Source: Opitutales bacterium
GTDB taxonomy: Bacteria; Verrucomicrobiota; Verrucomicrobiia; Opitutales; JABSRG01
Length of the DNA: 64,000 nt
Reading direction: 5' to 3'
NCBI GenBank assembly: GCA_013215165.1
Contig: JABSRG010000007.1
Location: forward strand, 1-64,000
The position numbers and the translations under genes are program-made. Below the pieces are notes generated by a model. The model was not told the DNA's origin. It saw nothing but the letters and a program-made list of their open reading frames with translations, and ran no database searches. Position 1 is the stretch's first letter. Each line of letters begins with the position of its first letter. This document shows, in pieces, positions 56,116 to 64,000 of the stretch.

Positions 56116-57669
56116 TCAGCGCCATTTGCGCACGCTTTTGAGATAGCGGTTGAGGATTTTGGGTCTGTCTAAAGTACTTGCAGTTTGCGGATTTTTTGGA
56201 AGCTCGTCAGGCGGAAAAATTTTGGCCTGAGTCCAAACTTCGTGATTCAGATAACGCGTATGGTCCGGAAGTTCCAAAGTTTGGAAATCCCGAGTCGCAT
56301 CCGTGGCTATGACAAACCCCCAGCGACCGAATGACGGCACATCGGCGTGATAGGGCAGCACCGTGCCGAATCCGGACGCCTGCATGCTGGCTTCAATGGT
56401 CCAGAAGCTTTCGGTAGCGTGGAATGGGCTGGTAGCTTGAGTTACGAAAATGCCACCCTGGGCGAGACGATTGCGGACGAGGCGGTAGAACTCGACACTG
56501 TAGAAACGAGCCAGGGCGATGTTGTTGGGGTCGGGTAAGTCCGAATAGATAATATCGAAGGGTGTATTGGCCTCATCGAGCCATCTGAAGGCGTCGTCAT
56601 GGATCACCTCAACTTTGGGGTCTTGGAGGCTGCGCGCGTTAAGTTCAACTAAACGTTCAAACTCGTTAGCGAGTCGCGTGACCGCCTGGTCGAGATCTAC
56701 TAAGATGACCTGAGCTTCTGGGGCATGGTTTAGAATTTCCCTTACGAGTAAACCGTCGCCGCCGCCCAGCACTAAAATGCGTTGGGCTGCGGGGTGGGCA
56801 CTCAAGGCAGGCAGGGCGAGGCTTTCGTGGTAGCGGTATTCGTCCAAGGAGGAAAATTGTAAGTTCCCATTCAGGAAGAGACGGAAGTCGTCGCGGCGGG
56901 AGGTGATGACTAAGCGCTGGTAGGCAGTCTGTTCTTCGTAGACGACCCGGTCGTCATAGAGCGCCTGAGACCAGATGCCTGTCAAAGTGTTGGCGTAAGC
57001 GAATAAGCCTACGAACGTCACAGCGATGCACAGATTCAGGCCCAGCCAAAACGTCCAGATCGGTTGTACGAACTTGTGGCGGAATTTGAATAACACGATG
57101 AAGCCGATTCCCAGGTTAATCATGCCGATCACCAGTGAGCTGCGAAAAGGCCCTAAGCCAGGTAATAAGAAGAAGGGGAAAAGGATCGTCGCCAGAAGTG
57201 CGCCGGCGTAGTCGATGCTGAGCACATTGGAGATGTTTACTTTGAGCTGATAAAAACGCTCGAGCAAGCGCGTCAAAATGGGGATCTCAAACCCGATTAA
57301 GGTCCCGATGGCAAAGGTCAGAACAAAGGCGGTCCACTGGAAAGCTCCGGGCTGCATGGCATAAACTAAATAGAGGATTGGCACACTGAGTCCACCGATC
57401 GCCCCGAGCAGCGTCTCGAGCTTTAGAAAGAAGAGGTAAATATCATCTGGGATAAAGCGCGATAGCCAAGCACCGACCCCGAGTGCGGCCATGTAAATGC
57501 CGATCGTAAGCGAGAATTGAACGACGCTATCCCCTTTGAAGTAGGAGGATACCGTTCCAATGAGCAGCTCGTATACGATGGAACACAGCCCCGCGATAAA
57601 GATGGCCGCGATCAGGGCTACTGTGGTGCGCTGGTCCGGGGCCTCGTATTCCGCTGTAGAAGGGTCCAT
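56116..57669 (-). CDS. speE: Membrane-fused spermidine synthase-like protein
   Basis: The 517-residue product has six or seven membrane helices in its first 230 residues (the first SIVYELLIGTV segment begins near 30) and a C-terminal spermidine-synthase domain (about 240-500). That domain has LVLGGGDGLLVREIL for decarboxylated SAM, VDLDQAVTRLA, IHDDAFRWL and YSDLPDPNN, the last including the catalytic Asp region. It would transfer an aminopropyl group to putrescine or a related amine at the membrane. It shares an operon with speD. Whether the amine is putrescine is not shown by the sequence. Confidence 0.92.
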   Translation of the reverse strand: MDPSTAEYEAPDQRTTVALIAAIFIAGLCSIVYELLIGTVSSYFKGDSVVQFSLTIGIYMAALGVGAWLSRFIPDDIYLFFLKLETLLGAIGGLSVPILYLVYAMQPGAFQWTAFVLTFAIGTLIGFEIPILTRLLERFYQLKVNISNVLSIDYAGALLATILFPFFLLPGLGPFRSSLVIGMINLGIGFIVLFKFRHKFVQPIWTFWLGLNLCIAVTFVGLFAYANTLTGIWSQALYDDRVVYEEQTAYQRLVITSRRDDFRLFLNGNLQFSSLDEYRYHESLALPALSAHPAAQRILVLGGGDGLLVREILNHAPEAQVILVDLDQAVTRLANEFERLVELNARSLQDPKVEVIHDDAFRWLDEANTPFDIIYSDLPDPNNIALARFYSVEFYRLVRNRLAQGGIFVTQATSPFHATESFWTIEASMQASGFGTVLPYHADVPSFGRWGFVIATDATRDFQTLELPDHTRYLNHEVWTQAKIFPPDELPKNPQTASTLDRPKILNRYLKSVRKWR

Positions 57670-57686
57670 CCAGATGGAAGCTGGGC

Positions 57687-57983
57687 CTATTTGCCTCTGC
57701 TAGGGCCGCCACCAAAAAACCCGGGGCCACCCACGCTGCCAGAGCGTACGGAGCCCGACGTGCGTCGCATGGTCGTGCCTCCGATGCCACCCCCACCATA
57801 GTAGTCTGAACCGTAATAGCGCGGGCCTCCAAAATACCCAAAGCTGGGGCTCGAGCGATAAACGTAACGGTCATTGTTGCGTTCCAGGCCATAGCCAGCA
57901 TATCCGTAGCCGCGCTGGCTTGCGGCAAAGGTGATGGCGTAGATTCCAAAAAGAGCGGCTCCGAGAATGATGTATTTAATCAT
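57687..57983 (-). CDS. Small exported or membrane-anchored Gly/Tyr/Arg-rich protein
   Basis: This 98-residue protein has an N-terminal hydrophobic segment (about residues 3-20) ending in ITFAAS, either a signal peptide or an anchor. The rest is low complexity, with repeated GY, YGG and GG pairs and Arg, such as PRYYGSDYYGGGGIGG and GGPGFFGGGPSRGK. It resembles the short disordered proteins often found beside DUF350 genes, but I cannot name a family. Spacing to both neighbours is under 20 bp, so it belongs to the operon. Confidence 0.75.
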   Translation of the reverse strand: MIKYIILGAALFGIYAITFAASQRGYGYAGYGLERNNDRYVYRSSPSFGYFGGPRYYGSDYYGGGGIGGTTMRRTSGSVRSGSVGGPGFFGGGPSRGK

Positions 57984-58002
57984 GGTGTCTCTGTTAAATG
58001 GT

Positions 58003-58599
58003 TTAGTAACGGTACCTGCGTTGAGCGTTCATCTTGATATTGATAAATCCAAGCGCGATGCCTGCGACAATGGCAATAATCCCTACCAAGAAGAAGGGCA
58101 TCGATGATGCTACTTTAGGTTGCATCCTGACCGTGATCGGAGCGGTGTCACCGATTTGGTTAGACTGGGCAAACATGTGGATGCGGAACGTTCCGCTATA
58201 AGGCATGGTGATCTTCACCGTTTCCTCGCTCTGCTCATACAAGTAAGTGTCGCCATCGGTATTTTCCCGATATTCTCGGAAAAAATTGATGGCATAACCA
58301 AAGAGTGTCTGGGCGTTGGCAGACTGGATCTGGACGTCGACATCGACCCAGCCGCGATCAATGGCAAGACCGCTGACATCACGCTCCATGGTGACAAGGA
58401 AGACTTGATTTTTGCTTTCCACCTCGAATGCCTTGCCCTGGCCTTGATCGCCGTATGCTTGGGCGTCGAAGCTTATTATGCGTTCGTCGCCCTGGTCGGT
58501 ATTGAAAAACAAAGCGGTGAGGAAACACACCAATGAAAAGCCCACCAAAACCATAGGGAGGTGGCGGCTGAAGTTTTGTGCTGAAAAATCGCTACTCAT
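58003..58599 (-). CDS. Two-helix membrane protein of the polyamine/PspA operon
   Basis: This 198-residue protein has one membrane helix near residues 15-35, a beta-rich extracytoplasmic domain (about 40-165) and a second helix near 170-190 with a basic tail (QRRYRY). The domain reads like a jelly-roll (DVSGLAIDRGWVDVDVQIQ, VKITMPYSGTFRIHMFAQ), possibly a binding domain. No family is recognised. The ATG at 58599 is chosen because AAGGAGG lies eight bases upstream. It follows the DUF350 gene by 13 bp. Confidence 0.82.
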   Translation of the reverse strand: MSSDFSAQNFSRHLPMVLVGFSLVCFLTALFFNTDQGDERIISFDAQAYGDQGQGKAFEVESKNQVFLVTMERDVSGLAIDRGWVDVDVQIQSANAQTLFGYAINFFREYRENTDGDTYLYEQSEETVKITMPYSGTFRIHMFAQSNQIGDTAPITVRMQPKVASSMPFFLVGIIAIVAGIALGFINIKMNAQRRYRY

Positions 58600-58612
58600 G
58601 AACAGTGCCTCC

Positions 58613-59461
58613 TTATCCAAACGTTACACTGAGTAGGGCGGCAAAGCCGATAAGGCAGCATGCCTCCATGATACCGGCACCGAGGTTGCGGTCTTCTTTG
58701 ATCTCCTGCTGGAGGTCGGCGTTGGGAAAAGCGATTTTATCGAAGCCGAACCGAGCGAGCGGTAACAGGGCCAAGCCGATCACGGCTTCGCCGGCGAAGA
58801 TGCCGAGGTTATATTGCCAGCTTTCAAAGTCGCCGGCGCTTGCGTGCATCAAGATCATACCAATGGCAATCAACGCACCGCCAAACGCTGCACCTGCGGC
58901 AATATTATCGTCTTCGATCTCAGCATGGACATCAAAGGGCGTAAATTTGCAGAAGATCGGAGCAAAGAGGGCCATGAAGACCTGCCCTAATGCAAAAAAC
59001 GTTAATGCTGTTAAGGGGCCGCCTCCCTGCCCATTTATTGCTCCAGCGATAATCAACGCCGAAGCAATATAGGCACCAAACTGAACAGCTCCGGTGCCGG
59101 CGTTTTGGTCTTCAATGATTTCCTTTACGTTGGAAAATTTGTAGAGCACCAGCTTGTCATTCACCACGCGCGCGATGTTGAGGAGGATGACGCCGACTAG
59201 CGAGTAAGCGCCGGTCATTACAATATCCATGAACAGTCCTTGGCTCGGACCGAGCAGGGCGCCAGTAAAGGCAATCACCACGCCGAGTATATAACCGCTG
59301 AAACTAAGGGCCAAAGCGGGATTGTCTTTCTCATGTAATTCTTCGTCGACCGAGTAGGGTGTCGTCCAATCGTTGAGCAATTTGGAAAATACCAAGACGA
59401 GGATCGCCAAGCCAAAGTAGGCCAGCGGGATGAGTAGGTAGGTTTGAAGAAAGAGTTCCAT
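58613..59461 (-). CDS. DUF350 (YjfL-like) membrane protein, duplicated
   Basis: This 282-residue protein has about eight membrane helices arranged as two DUF350 repeats (about residues 10-140 and 150-280). Each repeat has an acidic, Gly-rich motif: NPALALSFSGYILGVVIAF in the first and DDNIAAGAAFGGALIAIGMIL in the second. E. coli YjfL is a single-repeat member in the same gene neighbourhood type. The ATG at 59461, 14 bp after the DUF4178 stop, is preferred over an upstream start. The function is unknown; a channel or sensor is speculation. Confidence 0.88.
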   Translation of the reverse strand: MELFLQTYLLIPLAYFGLAILVLVFSKLLNDWTTPYSVDEELHEKDNPALALSFSGYILGVVIAFTGALLGPSQGLFMDIVMTGAYSLVGVILLNIARVVNDKLVLYKFSNVKEIIEDQNAGTGAVQFGAYIASALIIAGAINGQGGGPLTALTFFALGQVFMALFAPIFCKFTPFDVHAEIEDDNIAAGAAFGGALIAIGMILMHASAGDFESWQYNLGIFAGEAVIGLALLPLARFGFDKIAFPNADLQQEIKEDRNLGAGIMEACCLIGFAALLSVTFG

Positions 59462-59475
59462 CAATGAGCAGAATT

Positions 59476-60108
59476 TCAGGCTTTGCCGTCGAGTGAAAAG
59501 ATATCGATCTGCGCCGGGCGGATATTTTCTGAAAGGAAGGCTTCCATACGTGCCCCTGCCCATTGTTCTATGGTGAGGGAGTGTAGGCCATCTTCGCTCT
59601 CAAAGTCCCAATATTTAAAGCGTTCCCCCTGTGCACGAGCACCGTTGCGGTAAAACATCGCCTCGCCCCAGTCATCAAATTCGTAGCTGCGGCCCTCGTA
59701 ACTGATCTCGCCTTCATCGGCTTTTTCAATGCGGGCCACTTCATCTGGGTTCAGGCCGATCTGGCTCAGCTTCATTTTCTTCACCGTAAGTGATACACTC
59801 AACTCGTCATCGTCCTCCACTTCGATCCACACTTTTTCAGCGCCGCGCTCTCCCTCAAGCTCAAACCATTCGAAGCCGTCTTCTTGGTAAAGGTGCTTGC
59901 CTGTAATCACGATTTCGAAGTCTTCGATGTTTTCTCCCACTCCTTTCAGTGTCAGCACGCCACCTGGCTCGACGTTCTTGATAGTCATCGGGCGATCCTT
60001 TGATCGATTAAATTCGCCCGTGGCTTCCTTGGGTCGGCTGAAAAACCAAAGAGCGGCCATAACCCCTAGGGCAACGACGATGAGAAGAATCAGTAAGATC
60101 GCTGACAT
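59476..60108 (-). CDS. DUF4178 protein with N-terminal membrane anchor
   Basis: This 210-residue protein has one membrane helix (about residues 3-22, SAILLILLIVVALGVMAALWFF) and a soluble beta-rich domain of the DUF4178 type: DFEIVITGKHLYQEDGFEWFELEGE, then ISYEGRSYEFDDWGEAMFYRNG and YKYWDFES-like stretches. It is the first gene of the nine-gene operon. The ATG at 60108 is chosen over a TTG 12 codons upstream. Its promoter must lie in the 74 bp shared with the divergent ArsR-methyltransferase gene. The role is unknown. Confidence 0.85.
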   Translation of the reverse strand: MSAILLILLIVVALGVMAALWFFSRPKEATGEFNRSKDRPMTIKNVEPGGVLTLKGVGENIEDFEIVITGKHLYQEDGFEWFELEGERGAEKVWIEVEDDDELSVSLTVKKMKLSQIGLNPDEVARIEKADEGEISYEGRSYEFDDWGEAMFYRNGARAQGERFKYWDFESEDGLHSLTIEQWAGARMEAFLSENIRPAQIDIFSLDGKA

Positions 60109-60182
60109 GGGAGACAGGTTGTGCAGAGGTTTTGAGAAATTCAACTTTCATAATGTGCCAATCCTGCTTCTTATTTTGATGT

Positions 60183-61115
60183 ATGGAGCCTCTTCTTTTG
60201 GATGCACTCAAGCTGCTCGCTGATGCGACACGCCTGCGTATTCTTCACATTCTCGCGCAGGAAGAATTATCGGTGGCCGAGATTCAGGAGGTGTTGGATA
60301 TGGGGCAATCGCGTATTTCTTCCCATTTGGCTCAGCTGCGACAGGGGAGCCTGTTGGAGGATCGAAGAGACGGCAAAAAAGTCTATTACCGCTTGAGTTC
60401 GCGTCTGCCTGAGACCGCCGAACTCATCGTCAACCAAGTGTTGAAAGAAGCATCCGCGGATGTGCGTTGGGAAGCGGATCGTTTGAATCTCTCTCGGATC
60501 GTCGAGCGCCGTCGCCAGCTCAGTGAGCAGTATTTTAATACCATTGCTGGTCGCCTGGGTCGCAACTATTGCCCGGGTCGCTCGTGGGAAGCCCTGGGGC
60601 ACTGTTTACTCCAGATGACTCCTGCGGTGAAGATTGTGGATCTGGGAGCCGGCGAGGGCATGCTCTCCCATCTCCTTGCGAAACGCGCAGATTCAGTAGT
60701 CTGCGTCGACATCTCTCCCAAAATGGTCGAATTTGGTGCAGACCTTGCGCGCACCAATGATATCCAGAATTTGGAGTACATCCTCGGCGACATTGAGCGA
60801 GTGCCCTTGGAAGGAGGGCAGTTCGACTTCGCTCTCCTGAGCCAGGCATTGCACCACGCGCAACATCCTGAGCGCGCAGTGAAAGAGGCGTATCGCCTGC
60901 TCAAAAAAGGAGGGCGTCTCGTCATCCTCGATCTGCGCGAGCACAGTTTTGAAAAGGCTCACGAACTCTATGCTGATCTCTGGCTCGGCTTCGCGCCCCA
61001 CGAGCTAGAAAGCTATCTCATGAAGGCCGGATTCGGCTCAATCGAAGTGCAACCCGTCGCCCGCGAAGAGAACGAGCCGCATTTCGAGACGCTCTTGGCA
61101 ACTGGAGTGAAGTAG
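60183..61115 (+). CDS. ArsR-type regulator fused to a SAM-dependent methyltransferase domain
   Basis: This 310-residue protein has an N-terminal winged helix (about residues 1-85) with LLADATRLRILHILAQEELSV and the recognition region MGQSRISSHLAQLRQGSLLEDRRDGKKVYY. The C-terminal class I methyltransferase domain (about 125-260) has VDLGAGEGMLSHLLA, VDISPKMVEFG, and a DFALLSQALHHAQHP motif. No Cys pair of the metal-sensing ArsR type is seen. Such fusions are thought to sense SAM or S-adenosylhomocysteine. It is divergent from the speD/speE operon, whose SpeD consumes SAM, so it is a good candidate regulator of it. Confidence 0.92.
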   Translation: MEPLLLDALKLLADATRLRILHILAQEELSVAEIQEVLDMGQSRISSHLAQLRQGSLLEDRRDGKKVYYRLSSRLPETAELIVNQVLKEASADVRWEADRLNLSRIVERRRQLSEQYFNTIAGRLGRNYCPGRSWEALGHCLLQMTPAVKIVDLGAGEGMLSHLLAKRADSVVCVDISPKMVEFGADLARTNDIQNLEYILGDIERVPLEGGQFDFALLSQALHHAQHPERAVKEAYRLLKKGGRLVILDLREHSFEKAHELYADLWLGFAPHELESYLMKAGFGSIEVQPVAREENEPHFETLLATGVK

Positions 61116-61182
61116 GCGTGTGGGGGGGATCAAATAACGCGGAACCGGGGCTAGCCCCTCAGACTACTGGAATTGGATAAAT

Positions 61183-61210
61183 CCGCGAATGGACGCGAAT
61201 TTGCGCTAAT
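61183..61210. repeat. Candidate dispersed short repeat
   Basis: The segment contains three related units: GCGAAT, GCGAAT and GCGCTAAT, spaced by four and two bases. I recall similar motifs as common intergenic repeats in planctomycete and verrucomicrobial genomes. A perfect palindrome, GGGGCTAGCCCC, lies 25 bp before it (61147-61158). Only one copy is in this window. Confidence 0.3.
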
Positions 61211-61325
61211 CTTTTTTCTATTCTCCTTCAGGAGCGCCGGGAGGGCTCAGGCTTCGTTGCTTAGAGGGATTTCGATTACGACAACGACCCATGAATCACG
61301 ATGACGCTTGAGATATGCCGCTAAG

Positions 61326-61589
61326 CTATCCCTCAAAGAACCGCAAGGAGTAAACGAATTCGTAGATGAGCCATCCCATTAGCGCGATGGAAATAAATAT
61401 AACCAGGTAATAGCGCTGACGAAGACGGCGGTCGAGTAGATCAGAGTCACTCTGGCTGCCCTTGCGGCTCTGCTTGAGCATGTAGTCCCCGAAGCCAGGA
61501 CCCACCTTGTTTGGTTCGTTTTCGGGGAGTTTGAAGGCTCGCCTTCTTTCGCGGAAGGCGTCCCATGCCCGCACGATCGCCCTCAACAT
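61326..61589 (-). CDS. Small membrane protein with C-terminal helix
   Basis: This 87-residue protein has a basic N-terminal half (RAWDAFRERRRAFKLPENEPNKVGPGFGDY) and one membrane helix at about residues 61-80 near the C-terminus, ending in RFFEG. I recognise no family. It lies 10 bp after the SurA-like gene on the same strand, so it belongs to the mfd-surA run. Confidence 0.7.
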   Translation of the reverse strand: MLRAIVRAWDAFRERRRAFKLPENEPNKVGPGFGDYMLKQSRKGSQSDSDLLDRRLRQRYYLVIFISIALMGWLIYEFVYSLRFFEG

Positions 61590-61599
61590 AAGAAGATCC

Positions 61600-62604
61600 C
61601 TAGAGGAAGTATTTCACATACCCCCGTGCACGCAAACGCTCCATCCATCGCTGCTGAATCTCACGCGCCTGTGTGTTGGAAATGAACGTTTCAATGCGCT
61701 CGCGCACCTCTGGGAGCGGCTGGATCATTTCATCGCGCTTCTCCTCCACATAGAGTATGAAAATACGGTCTCCCAGTTTTACCGGCTCACTGATATCACC
61801 TGACTTTAAGTCAAAAGCGACTGCGGCGAGTTCTTCGCGGATATCGGACATTTGAATCCATCCCCAATCGCCTCCGCGACGGCGCATGTCGTCCTGACTA
61901 TAGCGACGTGCCAAATCTGCAAAATCGGTTCCCTGGCGAAATTCTGTGAGGATTTTCTCCGCGTTTTGCTGAAGCACATCGGGCGTCTCGTCGGCGTAGG
62001 GTGCGAGCTGGATTTGGCGTAGGTGCACGGATGATTCCATATAGAACTCCAACTTGTGGTCTCTATAAAACTCTTCGATTTGTTCGGGGCTGACTTCAGC
62101 CATCGTTCTGCGAATCTCGCCTCTCATGACCTGGACGACGATATCCTCCTCCAGCTCGCGTCTATATTGGACCATGGTCTTATTCTGACTATCAAGGTAT
62201 TCGAGCAGGGCGCGACGATCGCCTTCGAACTCGCGCAGGAGCATTTTTTCAAATTCGTTTTCGATGACGCTGCGCGGGATCTGGCGCTTTTCATCCGAGA
62301 AAAATTCTTTGATGATCAACTGACGGTCTATTTTGCTCTGAAGGATTTCCTTAGCGAGCTGCTCGACCTGGACGTTGAACTCCTGGGGGGAGCGGGAATC
62401 ACGAATAAGCTGGGGGACGATCGGCGCCATCTCTAGCCGGACCTCTTCTTTGGTGATAATGCGGCCTTCGACGATGGCTGCGATACCGTTTTCGTAGCGT
62501 TCTTCCCAGCGGTCGTAAGTGCTGCTGGCAGTTTGTGCGAAAATAGACGTGAGGCTGAAGGCGGAAAAGATACCCCAGACCAGGGCGGAGCGGATGGCGT
62601 TCAT
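61600..62604 (-). CDS. SurA-like periplasmic chaperone/peptidyl-prolyl isomerase
   Basis: This 334-residue protein has a signal peptide (about residues 1-24), a SurA-type N-terminal chaperone region (about 35-190; [19 protein letters not shown]) and one parvulin domain (about 190-290) with [33 protein letters not shown] and [16 protein letters not shown]. It would help fold outer-membrane proteins. E. coli SurA has two parvulin domains; here there is one. The ATG overlaps the mfd stop by 4 bp. Confidence 0.92.
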   Translation of the reverse strand: MNAIRSALVWGIFSAFSLTSIFAQTASSTYDRWEERYENGIAAIVEGRIITKEEVRLEMAPIVPQLIRDSRSPQEFNVQVEQLAKEILQSKIDRQLIIKEFFSDEKRQIPRSVIENEFEKMLLREFEGDRRALLEYLDSQNKTMVQYRRELEEDIVVQVMRGEIRRTMAEVSPEQIEEFYRDHKLEFYMESSVHLRQIQLAPYADETPDVLQQNAEKILTEFRQGTDFADLARRYSQDDMRRRGGDWGWIQMSDIREELAAVAFDLKSGDISEPVKLGDRIFILYVEEKRDEMIQPLPEVRERIETFISNTQAREIQQRWMERLRARGYVKYFL

Positions 62605-64000
62605 GTGGCAGATGTGTGTCGCTTCAATATGGCTTTTACTTCTCGGACTCTTGAGAGTGCGTCTTTACCGGTCAAGCGAGGAAAGCGTTTACCCAGCATG
62701 ATGAAAGACTCTTTGGAACCAGCTTGAGCCAGGCGGCATTTCAGGCGCGTCCCCTCAGCGACGACCTTGTCCACTCCCGCTTGTTCCGCAAGCGTGCGCA
62801 CTTCGGTGAGGTGAAGGAGCACCTTGACGGGCTGGGGTAAGGCGCCGAAGCGGTCTTTCATTTCGTCGGCGATCGCGCGGACATTTTCGGGAGTGTCTGC
62901 GGTGGCCAAACGACGATAAAGATCTATCCGTAGTCGGCTTTCACTGATGTAGCTATGAGGCAAAAAGGCTTGGACCGATGGGACTAGTTCCTCCTTCAAG
63001 TCCGCCATTTTAATGGCACTAAACCCTTCGTGACCGGGAGCACTACGCGTCTGGTTCTCTTTTTCGCTGCGTGCACCGACGATCACACAATCAAACTGCA
63101 CCTTAGCTCGTATAATGCGGGCTTGTTTATCGCCTTTGAGCCGCGCCACGCTCTGGCGTAGGAGTTGGCAATAGAGATCAAAGCCGACACCGGCGATATG
63201 GCCGCTCTGCTCTGAGCCGAGTAGATTGCCGGCTCCACGCAGCTCGAGATCACGCATGGCGATACGGTAGCCGGATCCGAGTTTATTGTATTGGCGGATG
63301 GCACTGAGGCGTTTCCGGGCCTCGTCCATCATTTTGCCGCGTTCGTTGGTAAGGAGATATGCGTAGGCTTGTCGTTTGTGGCGTCCCACCCGGCCTCGTA
63401 TCTGATAGAGCTGGGCCAGGCCGAAGCGTTCTGCGTTTTCGATAATGATGGTATTGCAATTGGGAATATCGATACCCGACTCAATGATGGTCGTGCACAC
63501 AAGGACATCATACTTGTGTGCCACAAACTTACTCATCACGCGCTCCAGCATGCCCTCGTCCATCTGGCCGTGGCCGACACCGATGCGCGCGTCCGGGATG
63601 AGTTGTTCGATCAGCTCGACAGCGCGGTCTATGGTGCCGACGCGGTTATGGAGGTAAAATATCTGGCCGCCCCGGTTTATCTCCTGGCGGATAGCACTTT
63701 TAATAAGATTGGCGTCGAATCCTTTGACGATCGTCTGAACGGGTAGCCGATCGACGGGGGCCGTTTCGATCACACTCATTTCTCGTGCACCGACCAAGGC
63801 CATATAAAGGGTGCGCGGGATGGGCGTAGCACTCAGGGTCAGGATGTCCACGGTGAGCCGCATTTGCTTGAGGCGTTCTTTGTGGCGTACCCCGAAGCGC
63901 TGCTCTTCATCGATGACGAGGAGACCGAGATCTTTGAAGCTGACATCACCGCTCAACAGACGGTGGGTGCCAATGAGGATATCGATTTGCCCGGCGGCAG
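62601..64000 (-). CDS. mfd: Transcription-repair coupling factor Mfd (3' part)
   Basis: The reading frame is open to the window edge and is the C-terminal part of Mfd, which removes stalled RNA polymerase and recruits UvrA. Visible are [27 protein letters not shown] (helicase motif II), [16 protein letters not shown] (motif III), [35 protein letters not shown] (motifs V-VI), and [18 protein letters not shown] with the C-terminal TRCF domain (about the last 110 residues). The N-terminal UvrB-like part and start lie beyond position 64000. Confidence 0.96.
   Translation of the reverse strand, partial: AAGQIDILIGTHRLLSGDVSFKDLGLLVIDEEQRFGVRHKERLKQMRLTVDILTLSATPIPRTLYMALVGAREMSVIETAPVDRLPVQTIVKGFDANLIKSAIRQEINRGGQIFYLHNRVGTIDRAVELIEQLIPDARIGVGHGQMDEGMLERVMSKFVAHKYDVLVCTTIIESGIDIPNCNTIIIENAERFGLAQLYQIRGRVGRHKRQAYAYLLTNERGKMMDEARKRLSAIRQYNKLGSGYRIAMRDLELRGAGNLLGSEQSGHIAGVGFDLYCQLLRQSVARLKGDKQARIIRAKVQFDCVIVGARSEKENQTRSAPGHEGFSAIKMADLKEELVPSVQAFLPHSYISESRLRIDLYRRLATADTPENVRAIADEMKDRFGALPQPVKVLLHLTEVRTLAEQAGVDKVVAEGTRLKCRLAQAGSKESFIMLGKRFPRLTGKDALSRVREVKAILKRHTSAT

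Overview
The window looks like chromosomal DNA of a Gram-negative PVC-superphylum bacterium, most likely a verrucomicrobial Opitutia (Puniceicoccales/Opitutales-type). The reasons are TonB-dependent receptors (an outer membrane), a roughly 620-residue GreA with a large N-terminal extension as in Chlamydiae and Verrucomicrobia, a short EF-Ts, an S2 protein with a long acidic tail, and the general gene mix. This is inference from gene content; there is no 16S gene in the window.

Layout. (1) 0-12.3 kb, all on the minus strand, is an RHS/YD-repeat locus. A 2287-residue secreted 'shaft' protein comes first and is followed by three short secreted genes, each carrying a near-identical RHS core and a different C-terminal tip, plus one decayed orphan tip. 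One tip resembles the cholera/pertussis-type ADP-ribosyltransferase domain, another the Stv putative-adhesin domain. The last copy has an in-frame stop and no toxin domain. (2) 12.9-24.3 kb holds a TonB receptor, citrate synthase, YjbQ, DinB, a coiled-coil/HTH protein, CinA and a PatB-type lyase, a hypothetical gene, then ychF, tsf and rpsB. (3) 24.7-28.0 kb is an iron-uptake pair, a siderophore receptor (with an in-frame TAA) and a PepSY membrane protein, behind a Fur-box-like site. (4) 28.1-33.6 kb holds dnaE, a 3-methyladenine glycosylase, a VapBC-type toxin-antitoxin pair and tRNA-Arg(UCU). (5) 33.6-36.9 kb holds pseG, pseC and pseB for pseudaminic acid precursors. (6) 36.9-48.9 kb is mostly housekeeping: surE, a divergent ADP-ribosylglycohydrolase homolog, a small lipoprotein, ispA, an AbgT transporter, a P450, an eroded nucleotidyltransferase module, rph, greA, rsmB, mnmM and a frameshifted dgkA.

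(7) 49.0-53.1 kb is a signalling/pilus block: a receiver-only response regulator, an HDOD protein, PilC and a DHp-type kinase-like protein. (8) 53.1-60.1 kb is a compact nine-gene minus-strand operon: DUF4178, DUF350, two small membrane proteins, a membrane-fused spermidine synthase, a YjfI-like protein, PspA, SpeD and a TerB-like/CbbX-like AAA+ ATPase. It is divergent from an ArsR-SAM-methyltransferase fusion. It looks like a membrane-stress system coupled to polyamine synthesis, related to the E. coli yjfIJKL genes. (9) 61.3-64 kb holds a small membrane protein, a SurA-like chaperone and the 3' part of mfd, which runs off the window.

The most notable systems are the split RHS shaft/tip cassette locus and the PspA-polyamine operon with its putative SAM-responsive regulator. 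Several genes carry single lesions (RHS copy 1, the hypothetical at 20.8 kb, the siderophore receptor, dgkA) and two lack a normal start codon. This suggests either recent decay or assembly errors.
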